From assembly GCF_008033235.1 (NCBI RefSeq), contig NZ_CP042432.1:2418001-2482000 (forward strand): a DNA stretch of 64,000 nt. Direction: 5' to 3'. Source of the DNA: Anseongella ginsenosidimutans. Lineage in GTDB: Bacteria; Bacteroidota; Bacteroidia; Sphingobacteriales; Sphingobacteriaceae. Both the position numbers and the translations under genes were made by a program. Positions within the stretch are counted from its first letter, which is position 1. Every line of letters begins with the position of its first letter. The notes below the pieces were generated by a model. It had not been told where the DNA came from, made no database searches, and worked only from the letters and a program-made list of their open reading frames with translations. Shown piece by piece: positions 34,991 through 45,437 of this stretch.

Positions 34991-35635
34991 ATGAATTCGT
35001 TTACAGAGGAAAATTACCTGAAAGCTATTTACAAGCTATCTGAAAGAACGGAAGAAATGGTCAGTACTAACGCTATTTCCGAGGAAATGAATACGCGGGC
35101 AGCGTCGGTGACGGATATGCTGAAAAAATTATCTGAAAAGGGATTGATCAACTACGTGAAATACCAGGGGGTGAGCCTTACGAGCCAGGGGAAGGTTACC
35201 GCGGTGAATATTATCAGGAAGCATCGCTTATGGGAAGTGTTCCTTGTAAATAAGTTGGATTTCGGATGGGATGAGGTGCATGATATTGCGGAGGAGCTGG
35301 AGCATATTAATTCGGAAAAGCTGGTTGACCGGCTGGATGAATTCCTGGGTTGCCCTCAGTTTGACCCGCATGGCGATCCTATTCCCACAAAGACGGGTAA
35401 ATTCCGCGAACATGATTTTATCAAGCTGTCTAAACTGGAAAGAGGCGAGTCCGGTGTGATATCCGGGGTAAGCGATCACAGCAGTACCTTTTTGCATTAC
35501 CTTGAACGGCTGAACATGGTGCTTGGCAAAAGGATCAGCATGGTGGAAAGAAACGAGTACGACGGTTCAGTAGTCGTGGAAGACGGGGAGGAAGCAAAAT
35601 ATACCTCAGTAAGGAGGTGTCCAATAATATACTAG
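34991..35635 (+). CDS. mntR: DtxR/MntR-family metal-dependent repressor
   Basis: A 214-residue regulator with a winged helix (FTEENYLKAIYKLSERTEE ... NTRAASVTDMLKKLSEKGLINYVKYQGVSLT). The dimerisation/metal domain has conserved HRLWEVFLVNKLDFGWDEVHDIAEELEH and the C-terminus is FeoA/SH3-like. Metal ligands typical of the family (Glu/His in WDEVHDIAEELEH) are present. ATG 34991 is preferred over a TTG 6 nt upstream. The Nramp transporter gene starts 10 nt after its stop, so it most likely controls Mn(II)/Fe(II) uptake. A palindrome overlapping its promoter suggests autorepression. Confidence 0.92.
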   Translation: MNSFTEENYLKAIYKLSERTEEMVSTNAISEEMNTRAASVTDMLKKLSEKGLINYVKYQGVSLTSQGKVTAVNIIRKHRLWEVFLVNKLDFGWDEVHDIAEELEHINSEKLVDRLDEFLGCPQFDPHGDPIPTKTGKFREHDFIKLSKLERGESGVISGVSDHSSTFLHYLERLNMVLGKRISMVERNEYDGSVVVEDGEEAKYTSVRRCPIIY

Positions 35636-35645
35636 TTACAAGCTA

Positions 35646-37529
35646 ATGGCACGAAGCAATAGCAGCGAATCCCTCAGCGAAGTTCATTCCAGCGTCGCTA
35701 TTCCTACGGGGAAAAGCCCCTGGAAAAAGTTTCTGGCATTCATCGGGCCCGCTTACCTGGTAGGGGTGGGATACATGGATCCCGGAAACTGGGCAACCGA
35801 CCTTGCCGGGGGAAGCAATTTCGGCTATTCACTGATCTGGGTCCTGCTAATGTCCAATCTCATGGCTCTGCTGCTGCAATCGCTGAGTGCGAGGCTGGGG
35901 ATTGTGCGCGGCCTGGACCTGGCCCAGGCTTCACGAAATACTTATCCGCCGATTGTAAATATACCTTTATACATCCTGGCGGAAATAGCCATTGCGGCTA
36001 CTGATCTGGCAGAGGTGATCGGGATGGCTATCGGGCTGCAGCTGCTTTTCGGGCTTCCGCTGATAGCCGGCGTATCCATTACCGTACTTGATACGATACT
36101 TGTTCTATTCCTGATGAACCGGGGCATCCGGCTGATGGAGATCTTCATCGTTTCCATGGTCTCGATCATTGGATTGTCCTTTTTAGCGGAAATGATCATC
36201 GCCAGCCCGGATTTAGGGGAAGTAGTCCGGGGTTTTGAGCCCTCCCTGCTATCCGGCGAAGCGCTTTACATTGCTATTGGGATTATCGGGGCTACGGTAA
36301 TGCCCCATAACCTCTACCTTCATTCTTCCCTCGTTCAAACAAGGAAGCTAGACAGGAGCCCCTCCGGCCTCCGGGACGCATTGAAGTTTAATTTTCTTGA
36401 TACCACGATAGCCCTGAACCTCGCATTTTTTGTGAACGCAGCCATTCTTATTCTTGCCGCTACCGCCTTTTATAAGAACGGAATGATGGTGGATGAAATT
36501 CAGGACGCCCACCGCCTGCTGGAGGACCTGTTCGGATCGCTTGCTCCCACCTTATTTGCCATTGCGTTGATCGCGGCCGGGCAAAGCTCCACCATTACCG
36601 GCACGCTGGCCGGGCAGATCGTCATGGAAGGATACCTTAATCTTCGCATCCGGCCCTGGCTTCGCCGTTTACTCACCCGCCTGCTGGCCATTATTCCCGC
36701 ATTTTTTACCATTCTTTATTTCGGAGAAGATGCTCTTGGAAATCTCCTGGTCCTTAGCCAGGTGGTGCTTAGCCTGCAATTGGGTTTTGCCGTTATCCCG
36801 CTTATTCATTTCAATAGCGACAGGGTCCGCATGGGCGAATACACCATAAAAACATGGGTAAAGGTCCTGGCCTGGTCGGCAGCTATTATCATTGTGGGGC
36901 TAAATGTAAAACTGGTGGCGGAAAGTATCGGCGGTTGGATTGGCGGAGCAGAAAACCCGGTTTATCTCTATATATTTGTGGTTCCGGTAGCTATTATTAC
37001 CGGCATACTGCTGCTCTATGTGACCTTCGGGCCATTGATCAGGCGGGAACGGCGATTGAAAAGAAATATTCCTCATGGGGAAGCGCTGAGCATCACACTT
37101 CCCGACAAGATGGAATTGAGAAGAATAGCGCTGACGATCGATTTTTCCAGGAATGACCGGGATACAATCCGGTACGCGCTTATGCAGGGAGGAAAGCAAG
37201 CCAACTACCTGCTTATTCATATCGTGGAATCGGCCGGGGCTCATTATATGGGTGGGGAGATCCGGGATTTTGAAACGCGCAGCGACGAAGAGAATATAAA
37301 AAAATACGTGGAAGATATCAGGAAGCTCGGCTACCAGGCCGACTACAGGATCGGTTACGGAAAGACCGCTCCTTCCATTGCCAGGATCATTTCAGAAGAT
37401 GCATGCGACTTCCTGGTAATGGGCGCTCACGGCCACCGCGCATTAAAGGATATTATTTTAGGCACAACAGTTGATGCGGTAAGGCACCTGGTGAAAGTAC
37501 CTGTTCTGATTGTCAGAAAGGAAGAGTAA
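35646..37529 (+). CDS. mntH: Nramp-family Mn/Fe transporter fused to a universal stress protein domain
   Basis: A 627-residue inner-membrane transporter. Residues about 25-460 form the Nramp core of about 11 helices, with metal-binding motif YMDPGNWATDLAGG in TM1 and the TM6 motif ATVMPHNLYLHSSLVQTR. These carry the Asp/Asn and Met/His residues that bind Mn(II) or Fe(II) in the family. Residues about 485-627 are a cytosolic UspA-like domain (RIALTIDFSRNDRDTIRYAL ... FLVMGAHGHRALKDIILGTT) with the G-x2-G-x9-G-(S/T)-type nucleotide loop. Standard MntH proteins of about 410-440 residues lack this domain. It is co-transcribed with mntR upstream, and smpB begins 6 nt downstream. Confidence 0.94.
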   Translation: MARSNSSESLSEVHSSVAIPTGKSPWKKFLAFIGPAYLVGVGYMDPGNWATDLAGGSNFGYSLIWVLLMSNLMALLLQSLSARLGIVRGLDLAQASRNTYPPIVNIPLYILAEIAIAATDLAEVIGMAIGLQLLFGLPLIAGVSITVLDTILVLFLMNRGIRLMEIFIVSMVSIIGLSFLAEMIIASPDLGEVVRGFEPSLLSGEALYIAIGIIGATVMPHNLYLHSSLVQTRKLDRSPSGLRDALKFNFLDTTIALNLAFFVNAAILILAATAFYKNGMMVDEIQDAHRLLEDLFGSLAPTLFAIALIAAGQSSTITGTLAGQIVMEGYLNLRIRPWLRRLLTRLLAIIPAFFTILYFGEDALGNLLVLSQVVLSLQLGFAVIPLIHFNSDRVRMGEYTIKTWVKVLAWSAAIIIVGLNVKLVAESIGGWIGGAENPVYLYIFVVPVAIITGILLLYVTFGPLIRRERRLKRNIPHGEALSITLPDKMELRRIALTIDFSRNDRDTIRYALMQGGKQANYLLIHIVESAGAHYMGGEIRDFETRSDEENIKKYVEDIRKLGYQADYRIGYGKTAPSIARIISEDACDFLVMGAHGHRALKDIILGTTVDAVRHLVKVPVLIVRKEE

Positions 37530-37535
37530 TTTCAG

Positions 37536-37979
37536 ATGAAAGATATAAACATCAAAAATAAAAAAGCTCATTTCGAGTACCATCTTCTTGACCGCTACGT
37601 AGCGGGCCTGAAGCTGCTTGGAACGGAGATCAAGTCTATACGCGAAGCGAAGGCCAATATCAATGACGCCTTCTGCTCTTTTATTGACGACACCCTGTAT
37701 GTGCGGAATATGCATATTGCCGAATATTCCCATGGTTCCTTTTATAATCACGAATCAAAACGGGACAGGGTATTGCTGCTTCAGAAAAATGAACTGAAGA
37801 AGCTTAGGACTAAAGTGAATGAGAAAGGGCTTACCATTATTCCGCTGCGCATATTCATCAGCCAACGGGGGTTCGCCAAGCTCGAGATCGCTGTGGCACA
37901 GGGGAAAAAGGAATATGACAAAAGGCAGTCGATAAAAGAACGGGATACTCAAAGAGAACTCGACCGGACTTTCCGTTAA
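37536..37979 (+). CDS. smpB: SsrA-binding protein
   Basis: A 147-residue partner of tmRNA in ribosome rescue. It has the family start NKKAHFEYHLLDRYVAGLKLLGTEIKSIREAKANI, NMHIAEYSHGSFYNHESKRDRVLLL, LRIFISQRGFAKLEIAVAQGKKEYDKRQ and a basic C-terminal tail ending in LDRTFR. Length is typical. It follows mntH by 6 nt, so it probably shares the transcript. The next gene is convergent with only a 19-nt gap and no visible terminator. Confidence 0.96.
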   Translation: MKDINIKNKKAHFEYHLLDRYVAGLKLLGTEIKSIREAKANINDAFCSFIDDTLYVRNMHIAEYSHGSFYNHESKRDRVLLLQKNELKKLRTKVNEKGLTIIPLRIFISQRGFAKLEIAVAQGKKEYDKRQSIKERDTQRELDRTFR

Positions 37980-37998
37980 TCACCCCCGGGGCAGAAAA

Positions 37999-40900
37999 TT
38001 ATCTGATAATGGTCACCGAACCGGTGAGCGGCTGCAAAATGCCTCCGTTGGGCCGGACGAGGTAGTAATAAGTACCCGGTGGAACCGGTTTATTGTTAAA
38101 TTCTCCTTCCCATTCTTCTGCATATCCCCTTGAAATGAAAAGCCGGTCTCCGTTCCGGTTAAAAACCTGTACCGTGGCATTGGGGTACTCTTCAATATTC
38201 ACGATTTTCCAGGTATCGTTTACCCCATCGTCATTAGGAGTAAACGCATTGGGGATCTCCAGCCGGGGATATACGTATACCGTCACTTCGTCAAAGGCGC
38301 TGCAGGTACCGGGATTTTCCGCCGTCAGCCGGTAAGTGGTCGTTACCCGGGGAGCAGCTACCGCCCGGACAATGGCCGGGTTGTCCAGGCCTTCGGAAGG
38401 AGTCCAGCGGATGATCTCTCCTGTAGCCCCGGCTTCCAGCACAATAGAATCACCTTCCAGTATCTCCCGGTCGGGACCGGCATCCGCCCGGGCAGCCGGC
38501 AGCAGGTGAAGTGTGTCCCGCAGCTGTTTTACCGTTCCGCCCAGGGTCGTATAGGTGTAGGTAACTTCGTAATCGCCAGGTTCCAGGTTAGCGGAATTAA
38601 ACTGGCCCTCACTTATTCCCGGTCCTGAATACACCCCTGTTCCCGGAACATTATTCCGCACCCCGCCCCCGCTAAGCGCAAGCATTTGTCCCTTGCATAC
38701 CCGGTCCTGTGAAAGGCTGAAAAATACATCGGCCGGAGGGTAAACACCTGTTTTGAATACGGAGCGGTTATTTGCAGCTTGCGGGTCGAATACGGTTGAT
38801 TGAATAGCCGCTGTATTGCTGACGGTAAAAGAAGAGGCATTTGCATTTACTCCTACGCGGACAGTCAGAAGCCTTTCTGTGCCGGCTGCCATTGCCGGTA
38901 GCGCGGGCCAGGAGATACCATGGCTGCCCGGATCGTACACGCCGCCGTTGGAAATGCTAAGGGGCGCTCCCAGGTTCGTGGGGAGCTGATCCTGGAAAGT
39001 GACATTCAAAGCTGTGGAAGGTCCGTTGTTCCGAATCAGTATCTCGTACCGGATGATGCCGGCAGAGTCAATGGCCGCGGTGCCTTCCTTGATCACTTCC
39101 ACATCCGCGGCAGGGGTAATGGTCGTTGAAAAAATGGAGCGGTTATTTACCGGGTCCTTATCATAGAACGGGCCCGTGACGTCGGCGATATTCCTGGCTA
39201 TTCCTACTCTTCCCGGAGTCTTGACCGTCACATTAATGGTTGAGCTTTCCCCCGGTTCAAGGCGGGGAATGGTCCAGCTAAGCGGATTTGCAAGGCTGTC
39301 CGCAGGGGCAAGGTCCGAGGCGATATATTCCATTCCTGAAGGAAGGCGGTCGGTAACAATGACGTTTTCTGCAGCCGAGGGCCCCAGGTTGCTTACCCTT
39401 AGCTGGTAGCTTACCTCTTCCCCGGCGTAGGCTTCTGCGGGCCCGGTCTTTTCCACCAGCAAATCGGTGGAAGGTAAGACCCTCGTAACCGCCGAGGCGG
39501 TGTTATCGGAATTGTCCGGGTCGGGACTTTCAGCGCGGATACTGACGGAGTTGCTAAGGGTGGCGCTTTGAGAGGGCGCCTTCACTTCTACCGTAAAGCG
39601 TCGTACGCCGTTCCTTGGCAAAGAAGGGATGGCCCACGTGATCTCCTGCCCGTTTACGACCCCTCCGCCGGGATCAATTATTTCCAGTCCGGCCGGAACC
39701 GCATCTGTGATGGTGATATTTCTCGCGGTCGAAGGGCCGTTGTTCCGTGCCAGGATAACGTAGGAAAAATTGTCTTGCTGGTAAACGCTGTCGGGCGCCG
39801 TTTTGCTGATACTTAAACCGGCTTCCGGTCTTATTTCCGTCACGAAGGCATCGCTTTTTCCGGCAACGCTGGCAATATTAGTGATCTCCGGTGCGTCCGC
39901 GGGCGCCTGAACTTTTACCTGGTGTTCAATGGAAGCACCTGGCGCCAGGCCGGTTTCATGCCGCCAGAAGAGGGTATGGTAATTTTTATTGTAGGTTCCG
40001 CCGTCGCTGCTGATGTATTTGCTGCCCAGCGGAAGGCGGTCTGAGATAAGCAGGTCCCCGGATTCTCCGCTTCCGGTATTGGAAACAGTAATGGTATAGC
40101 TGATTTCGGCACCGGCTTCCGCCTGGGCCGGGCCGCTCTTTTCAATGGTTATTGCCGCCGGTTTGTAAACATTTGTCCTTACCTCGTCCCCGGATATTTC
40201 TGTCCCTGAAACGGCGTTTGCGGTGTTCAGGATCTCGCCGGTGAAATCTTGCGCGATGGTGCCGCGTATGCTGATGGTTATTTTTTTATCGGGAGGGATG
40301 CTCGCTTCCAGGTTAATCGGCAGGGAATTGCCGCTTTCCAGGGACATGGTGACTCCCGGGTCATCAGGAACGGCTGTCCACCGGATGCCGCTGAGCGCCT
40401 CGGCCGGCTGGAGCAGGTCTTCAAACTGAATATCGCTGAGGGTGACATTGCTGTTGTTGATCAGCTGGATAGTATAGGTAATAGCGCCTCCTGAAACAGC
40501 TCCGGATGGCCCGCGCTTGCGCAGCAAAAGCTGATCCATTCCGTCCAGCATATTCGTATGGCTATCGGTATTAGGTGTGGGGTCGGGGATATCCGCGGGC
40601 AGTACCGCTGTGGCCTCGTTCACTATTTCGCCGCTGCTCCCGGGAATTACTTTTCCATTGATCCGTATAAGCACGTCCGATCCCACGGGGATATTTGCGC
40701 GAACTTCCACATCATTGCCGGTCCCGGTTTCGCCGCTAAGTATCTGCGTTCCCGGGCCGGGGGTAGTACTCCAGCTTTCGACGGCCACCTCCGGGGGTAC
40801 AGCGTCGGTGATCAGTACATCCCTTGCATAGCTGGGGCCGTTATTGGTCACGCGGACCGTGTACCAGACGTTCTCGTTGGGGGTCATCCTGCCCGGCCCC

Positions 40901-42344
40901 GCCTTTACCAGTTCAAGGTTGGCTTCTTTTGTAACCGGGGTGGTGACACCCGAAGTGTTCGGCAGGACAGGATCCGTTACCGCGTCCGGGGGAGTAAGGC
41001 CGGTGGTGTTGGAAATGGAAGCGCCCTCAAACCGGGAGTCCACCAATCCGTACACGAAGAGCCGGATCGTTTCGCCGGCTTCCAGGTCTGCTTCCGTCCA
41101 GTCGCCGGTGAGGTAGTTAAAAACCCCTTCTTCCGCTTCGTAGTTACGTATCAGGTAGCCTTCCGGAAGCTCTTCGAGCAGGTTGAAAGCGTCTGTCGGT
41201 AAAATGCGGCTGGGTCCGTTATTGGTAATGCTGATCTCGTAATTAAGCGCCTGCCCGGCCTTCACGGCAGATTGAAGGGCTTTTTTTGTGATCACAAGGT
41301 CGGCGGTTCGCCGTATGGGGGTAGTGGTTTGATCCAGGGAATCGATTCTGCTCGTATTTTTTACGCCTTCCGGAGGAATGACCGTTACCGTATTGACGAA
41401 GGGGTCGCCGGTATAATCAGGAGCGACTGTTCCTTCGATCGTAATGGAAGTGCTTTCCCCCGGCTGCAGTTGAATCCCGGTCCAGGTTTGCGCCTCCAGG
41501 TCCAGCGTTCCCAGCGCATTTACCGAACCTATGTTAAAGCCTTCGGGAAGCGCTTCTTTCAGCGTGATCACCTGCCCGGCCTGTAAGGCGGAAGGCCCCC
41601 GGTTAGTCAGGTTAATAGTATAAGTAAGCGGATCGCCGGCGGAAACTTCAGCGGCGGATGCTGTTTTACTTACGGCCAGCGCCATGCAATCCATTACCTC
41701 CACGCTAACCGGCGTGGAAACAGGACTGCAGATGGGATTGGGCATGCCCTTTGGCGTAGCCCTGAGCCGGTATTGCGTAAAACCTGTTGATGAAGTAGCA
41801 TGGGGATCTGGGGTTCATGGACCCCGGTTGATTCCCAGTTTACGCCATCGCTGCTTTTTTCCCATTCAATATCCCATACGCTGATATCTATTCCCGAGCG
41901 GATGGTCAGGGCTGAATTCAGGCAGACAGCTTCCGCTGGCGCGGCAATGCTGAAGGCCGGGGGGCGGTAAATAGTGACGGTAGCGGCATTGGAGTAAATA
42001 GCGCTTCCGTCTGCGGAAGTAACCCTTGCCCGGTAAAAGACGGTACCCGCCTGCCGGGTAGCGGGAGTATAAGAACTGCCGCTTGCTCCTTCAATATTTA
42101 CCCAGGGAGCAGTTCCGGTTTTCTGCTGCCAGGAATATTGGAAAGGTCCCGCCCCTTCGGCGGCTACGCTAAGCGCCTGGCCGGGATCATTGATGCAGGT
42201 ACTGAAACTCTGGGGATGCGCCGTGATAACAGGAGCCGCGGCAGGGGCCGGAAGGGCGCCTGCCATTATATTGAATGCCGGGAATACCAGCAACAAAATG
42301 GCCAGTAATACATTGTCCTGGACAATGCGATACACGTTCAGCAT
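37999..42344 (-). pseudogene. DUF11-repeat T9SS type B cargo protein, single frameshift
   Basis: Two minus-strand frames form one secreted protein of about 1,450 residues. The N-terminal part (from 42344) has a signal peptide and Ig-like segments, APVITAHPQSFSTCINDPGQ and NSALTIRSGIDI. It meets the long frame near 41802-41813. One extra C in a CCCC run restores GVHEPPDPHATSSTGFTQYRL, joining both parts. The long part has about nine DUF11 repeats (VSKTASAAEVSAGDPLTYTI, ITNNGPS, VEKTGPAEAYAGEEVSYQL) and a T9SS type B C-terminus (AFTPNDDGVNDTWKIVNIEEYP ... TGSVTIIR). It is the last gene of the PorP/SprF operon and is likely a surface protein. The lesion is probably a consensus error. Confidence 0.82.
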
Positions 42345-42461
42345 GTTGGGAGAGATCAGTACAAATAGCTTTCATACCGGCAATGACATATTTGTCATGA
42401 CGGTTGGAGAACCACCGCAAATTTCGAGCCTGTTTTTCCGGTTTTCTTTACCGTACGATGG

Positions 42462-45362
42462 TTACCGACCCGGTGATCGGGGATGGGCTTCATTGGGCCT
42501 GATCACGTAATAATAAGTGGCCGGAGGCAGAAGTTTATTGCCGAGGTCTCCGTTCCAGGGCTCGGGATAGCCTTGTGAATGAAAGACCCGTTCCCCAAAC
42601 CTGTTGAAGATCTGGACAAGGCAACGCGGGTAGTCCTCAATATTTCCGATGATCCAGCGATCATTGGTTCCGTCGTTATTGGGCGTGAACATACCGGGAA
42701 TCCGGAGAAAGCGCAATACCTCCACTTTCACTTCATCGGTGTTCATGCAGCCGGCTTCGTTCCAGGCAGTCAGCGTATAAACCGTGGTGGTGTCGGGAGC
42801 TGCGCGGGGATCCAGGCTAAACGGGTTATCCAGCCCATGGGAAGGCGTCCATTCGAACCGGATCCCGCTGCTTCCCGCGTTCAGATCAGCGCTTTTTCCT
42901 TCAAGGATCCGTTGGTCATTGCCGGCGTTTACCACCGGCAGCTCCTGCACAAGTATCACCTGGGACACGGTCTGGCTGCAGCCTTCCGCATTGGTATAGG
43001 TGTAAAAAACTTCGTGGCTGCCCGCTCCTGCAAGGGCGGGATAAAAGATCCCGTTTTCATCCAGTCCGGCAGCAGCTGCCAGCTGCCCTTGCCCTCCCAG
43101 GTGGCCGTTCAGGGGAGAGAAACCGGAGAGCGTAAACGGAGGCGTATTGACGCAAACGACCGCCTGCTCCCGGCTCAGGGTGAAGACCGGTTCCGGAGAA
43201 GGCAGGACCGTCATTTCCCTTACTTCCACGTCAAAGCAGTTTTCACCGGTATATGCGGTAAGGGTAATTGTTTTCAGGCCGGGGGTGGCAAAGCGGAAGG
43301 AAGGATCTTTTTCCGCCGAACTTCCTTCGCCGTTAAAATCCCAATGCCAGCGGGTCACTTCTCCCAGGCTGACCGTACTCTGGTCGGAAAAAAGCGCTGT
43401 TTCGTTCTGGCAGATCGCTTCCGCCAGCGTGAATTCCGCGCTGGGATCAGCCGCGTTAATGGTAATCTCCTGGCTTAATTGCTGCCGGCAGCCATATTTT
43501 GAAATGGCGGAAAGGCTCACCTGGTAAATGCCGGGCTGCGAAAATTTATGCAAGGGATTTGCTTCGCCGGATACAGGGCTGCCATCTCCAAAATCCCATT
43601 CGTAGGTCATCGCTGTCCCGTCGGCGATGGAACTTAAATTTTCAAATTGTACGAGGTCTTCCACACAAGACGGAGGAATATGGAAAACAGGCTCAGGAAA
43701 TGGATTGGGGCTGACCTGCAGTTCGTAGGGGATCTCCAGCCTTTCGGCATCTCCGCATTCGCTGCCGTCGCTTTTAAGGATCACCAGTTTAGCCGTATAA
43801 TTACCGGCGCCGGCATATGTATGCTCATAGGAAAGCAGCTTTTCCAGTTCGGTTTCTACGCCTGATACCGTCCCGTCGCCGAAATCCCATTGAAAGGAAT
43901 AGACTTCGAAATCCAGCTCCGCGCTAAAACGGACGGTACGCCCGCTGCAGCTTTCCGATCCCGTGTAAATCTCCGGCCCTGTTTCGTGGGTGATGTGCTT
44001 GGAAAAATCAAGCAGGTTCGTGCCGCCCAGGTAGGCGTAGGATTCGTAATTTCCATAGCCATACGCAATGGCATTGAAGCCGCCGCCGGCGGAAAGACGG
44101 TGCGTGCCCGCGCTTACGCGGAAACGGGCATAAGCATAGGTTGTATTTCCGGTTATTTCCCGGAACTGGCCCACCTGGGTGCTTCCATCCAGCGTGAAAG
44201 TTGGAACGTCCTCTTTGGCAATGATGACATTTATATAGTTATCGGTGATATCCTGGGCGCTGGAGGAATACAGGGTGATCTGACGCAGGTTTTGTTCAAT
44301 GGGGCTGAGGATCACCATGTCCGGGTCGCCGGGATACAAGGGTTCATAAAAAGGAGACAGGTTATCATCCCTTGGGTTCCGGTTGTCACAAGTCTGAGAA
44401 GGGGTGAATTGCGCCACGGAAACCGGCTGGTCGGCATGGATTACCAATGCTTCGGTTATTTGCGGCACCTCCAGGTAGCCGCCCGGGCTGATGACCCGGC
44501 TGACCCCGTTAACAGTCACGGTGCTTGCCTGCTCCCCTGCAAGGATCCGGAGGATATCATAAGGGCGGTTTTCCATGGGAACGGCTATGTAATCCCTGCC
44601 CCAGCTGCTATAAGCAAAAAGCTGCTGATAAAGGTTGTCAAATCCCTGCCCCCCGCAGCCTATGCGAACACCCATGCTTCCTGAATAGACGGCTATTTTT
44701 TTGCAGTTGCTGTTCTCAGGTACCTTCGTCGTGATCTTTGATCCGGTAAGGTCACCCCCGGATCTCACCTGGTAAACATCCCCCGCCTGCAATTTGATCT
44801 TGAAGGGCGTATTCGCCGGCCGGCCGGCTTCGGTCAGCGCCGTAGGGGTGATTTCCACCCAGGTGTCGCTTTCTACCCCTATAATGCTGAACTGCGAATC
44901 TTCATAATAGCAGACAGCCCTGTATTCCTGGCCCAGGGAGCGTGAAGGCATTACCAGGGAGGCTCCGGACCGCTTTTCCCCGTAAATATGCGAGTAAACG
45001 ACAACGGGATCGCGGGAGCTGATATGAATGCCTTTTTGTTCCGGGGCTTCGGAAGTGCCGGTATAGCTTAGCCCGAAGGGAACCTGAACGATAGTAATAT
45101 TATTGGGGCTGACAGTAAACTCATCGCTGTATCCGCGTCCGGGAATAGAAACCACTCCTGAAGTGCTTACATCGGAGGTGATGTAAAGCGCCAGACCCGG
45201 CGGGTAGAATTCACCGTTCTCTACATTGATATGGGAGGTAAAGGTGGTCCAGAAATCAGTTCCCTTATTTGTTGTGTTCTGGGCATTCAATTCCAGCCCT
45301 GCCGCCAGCAGAAAAAGCGCTCCCCAATATCTCACTGTCCGGGCCAATCTGATTGCTATCAT
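42462..45362 (-). CDS. IgGFc-binding/PKD-domain T9SS type B cargo protein (C-terminal frameshift)
   Basis: A 966-residue secreted protein. After a signal peptide (ending LELNAQ), residues about 30-430 resemble the IgGFc-binding N-terminal domain (NKGTDFWTTFTSHINV, VVVYSHIYGEKR, VAVYSGSMGVRIGCGG-like). Three PKD-type domains follow (SFQWDFGDGTVSG, TYEWDFGDGSPVSG, RWHWDFNGEGSS), then an Ig-like stretch and the type B sorting module (GMFTPNNDGTNDRWIIGNIEDYP). The frame ends in NEAHPRSPGR, but adding one base at 42479-42490 gives PSPITGSVTIVR and a stop at 42448-42450. That matches the ends of the two neighbouring cargo proteins, so the annotated end is probably shifted. It is the third gene in the operon and starts 75 nt after the second. 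Confidence 0.85.
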   Translation of the reverse strand: MIAIRLARTVRYWGALFLLAAGLELNAQNTTNKGTDFWTTFTSHINVENGEFYPPGLALYITSDVSTSGVVSIPGRGYSDEFTVSPNNITIVQVPFGLSYTGTSEAPEQKGIHISSRDPVVVYSHIYGEKRSGASLVMPSRSLGQEYRAVCYYEDSQFSIIGVESDTWVEITPTALTEAGRPANTPFKIKLQAGDVYQVRSGGDLTGSKITTKVPENSNCKKIAVYSGSMGVRIGCGGQGFDNLYQQLFAYSSWGRDYIAVPMENRPYDILRILAGEQASTVTVNGVSRVISPGGYLEVPQITEALVIHADQPVSVAQFTPSQTCDNRNPRDDNLSPFYEPLYPGDPDMVILSPIEQNLRQITLYSSSAQDITDNYINVIIAKEDVPTFTLDGSTQVGQFREITGNTTYAYARFRVSAGTHRLSAGGGFNAIAYGYGNYESYAYLGGTNLLDFSKHITHETGPEIYTGSESCSGRTVRFSAELDFEVYSFQWDFGDGTVSGVETELEKLLSYEHTYAGAGNYTAKLVILKSDGSECGDAERLEIPYELQVSPNPFPEPVFHIPPSCVEDLVQFENLSSIADGTAMTYEWDFGDGSPVSGEANPLHKFSQPGIYQVSLSAISKYGCRQQLSQEITINAADPSAEFTLAEAICQNETALFSDQSTVSLGEVTRWHWDFNGEGSSAEKDPSFRFATPGLKTITLTAYTGENCFDVEVREMTVLPSPEPVFTLSREQAVVCVNTPPFTLSGFSPLNGHLGGQGQLAAAAGLDENGIFYPALAGAGSHEVFYTYTNAEGCSQTVSQVILVQELPVVNAGNDQRILEGKSADLNAGSSGIRFEWTPSHGLDNPFSLDPRAAPDTTTVYTLTAWNEAGCMNTDEVKVEVLRFLRIPGMFTPNNDGTNDRWIIGNIEDYPRCLVQIFNRFGERVFHSQGYPEPWNGDLGNKLLPPATYYYVIRPNEAHPRSPGR

Positions 45363-45437
45363 TAAACCGCTGATCCCCCTCTAAATTAGTAAAATCTAAC
45401 GTGCAAATCAATAGACCGGCCCTGGTGAGCTGCACTT

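Noticed and set aside
35610-35619. TAAGGAGGTG, a perfect Shine-Dalgarno-like sequence
   Set aside because: It lies inside the end of mntR and 26 nt before the mntH ATG, too far for a ribosome site. Bacteroidota rarely depend on such sites, so it is probably chance coding sequence.
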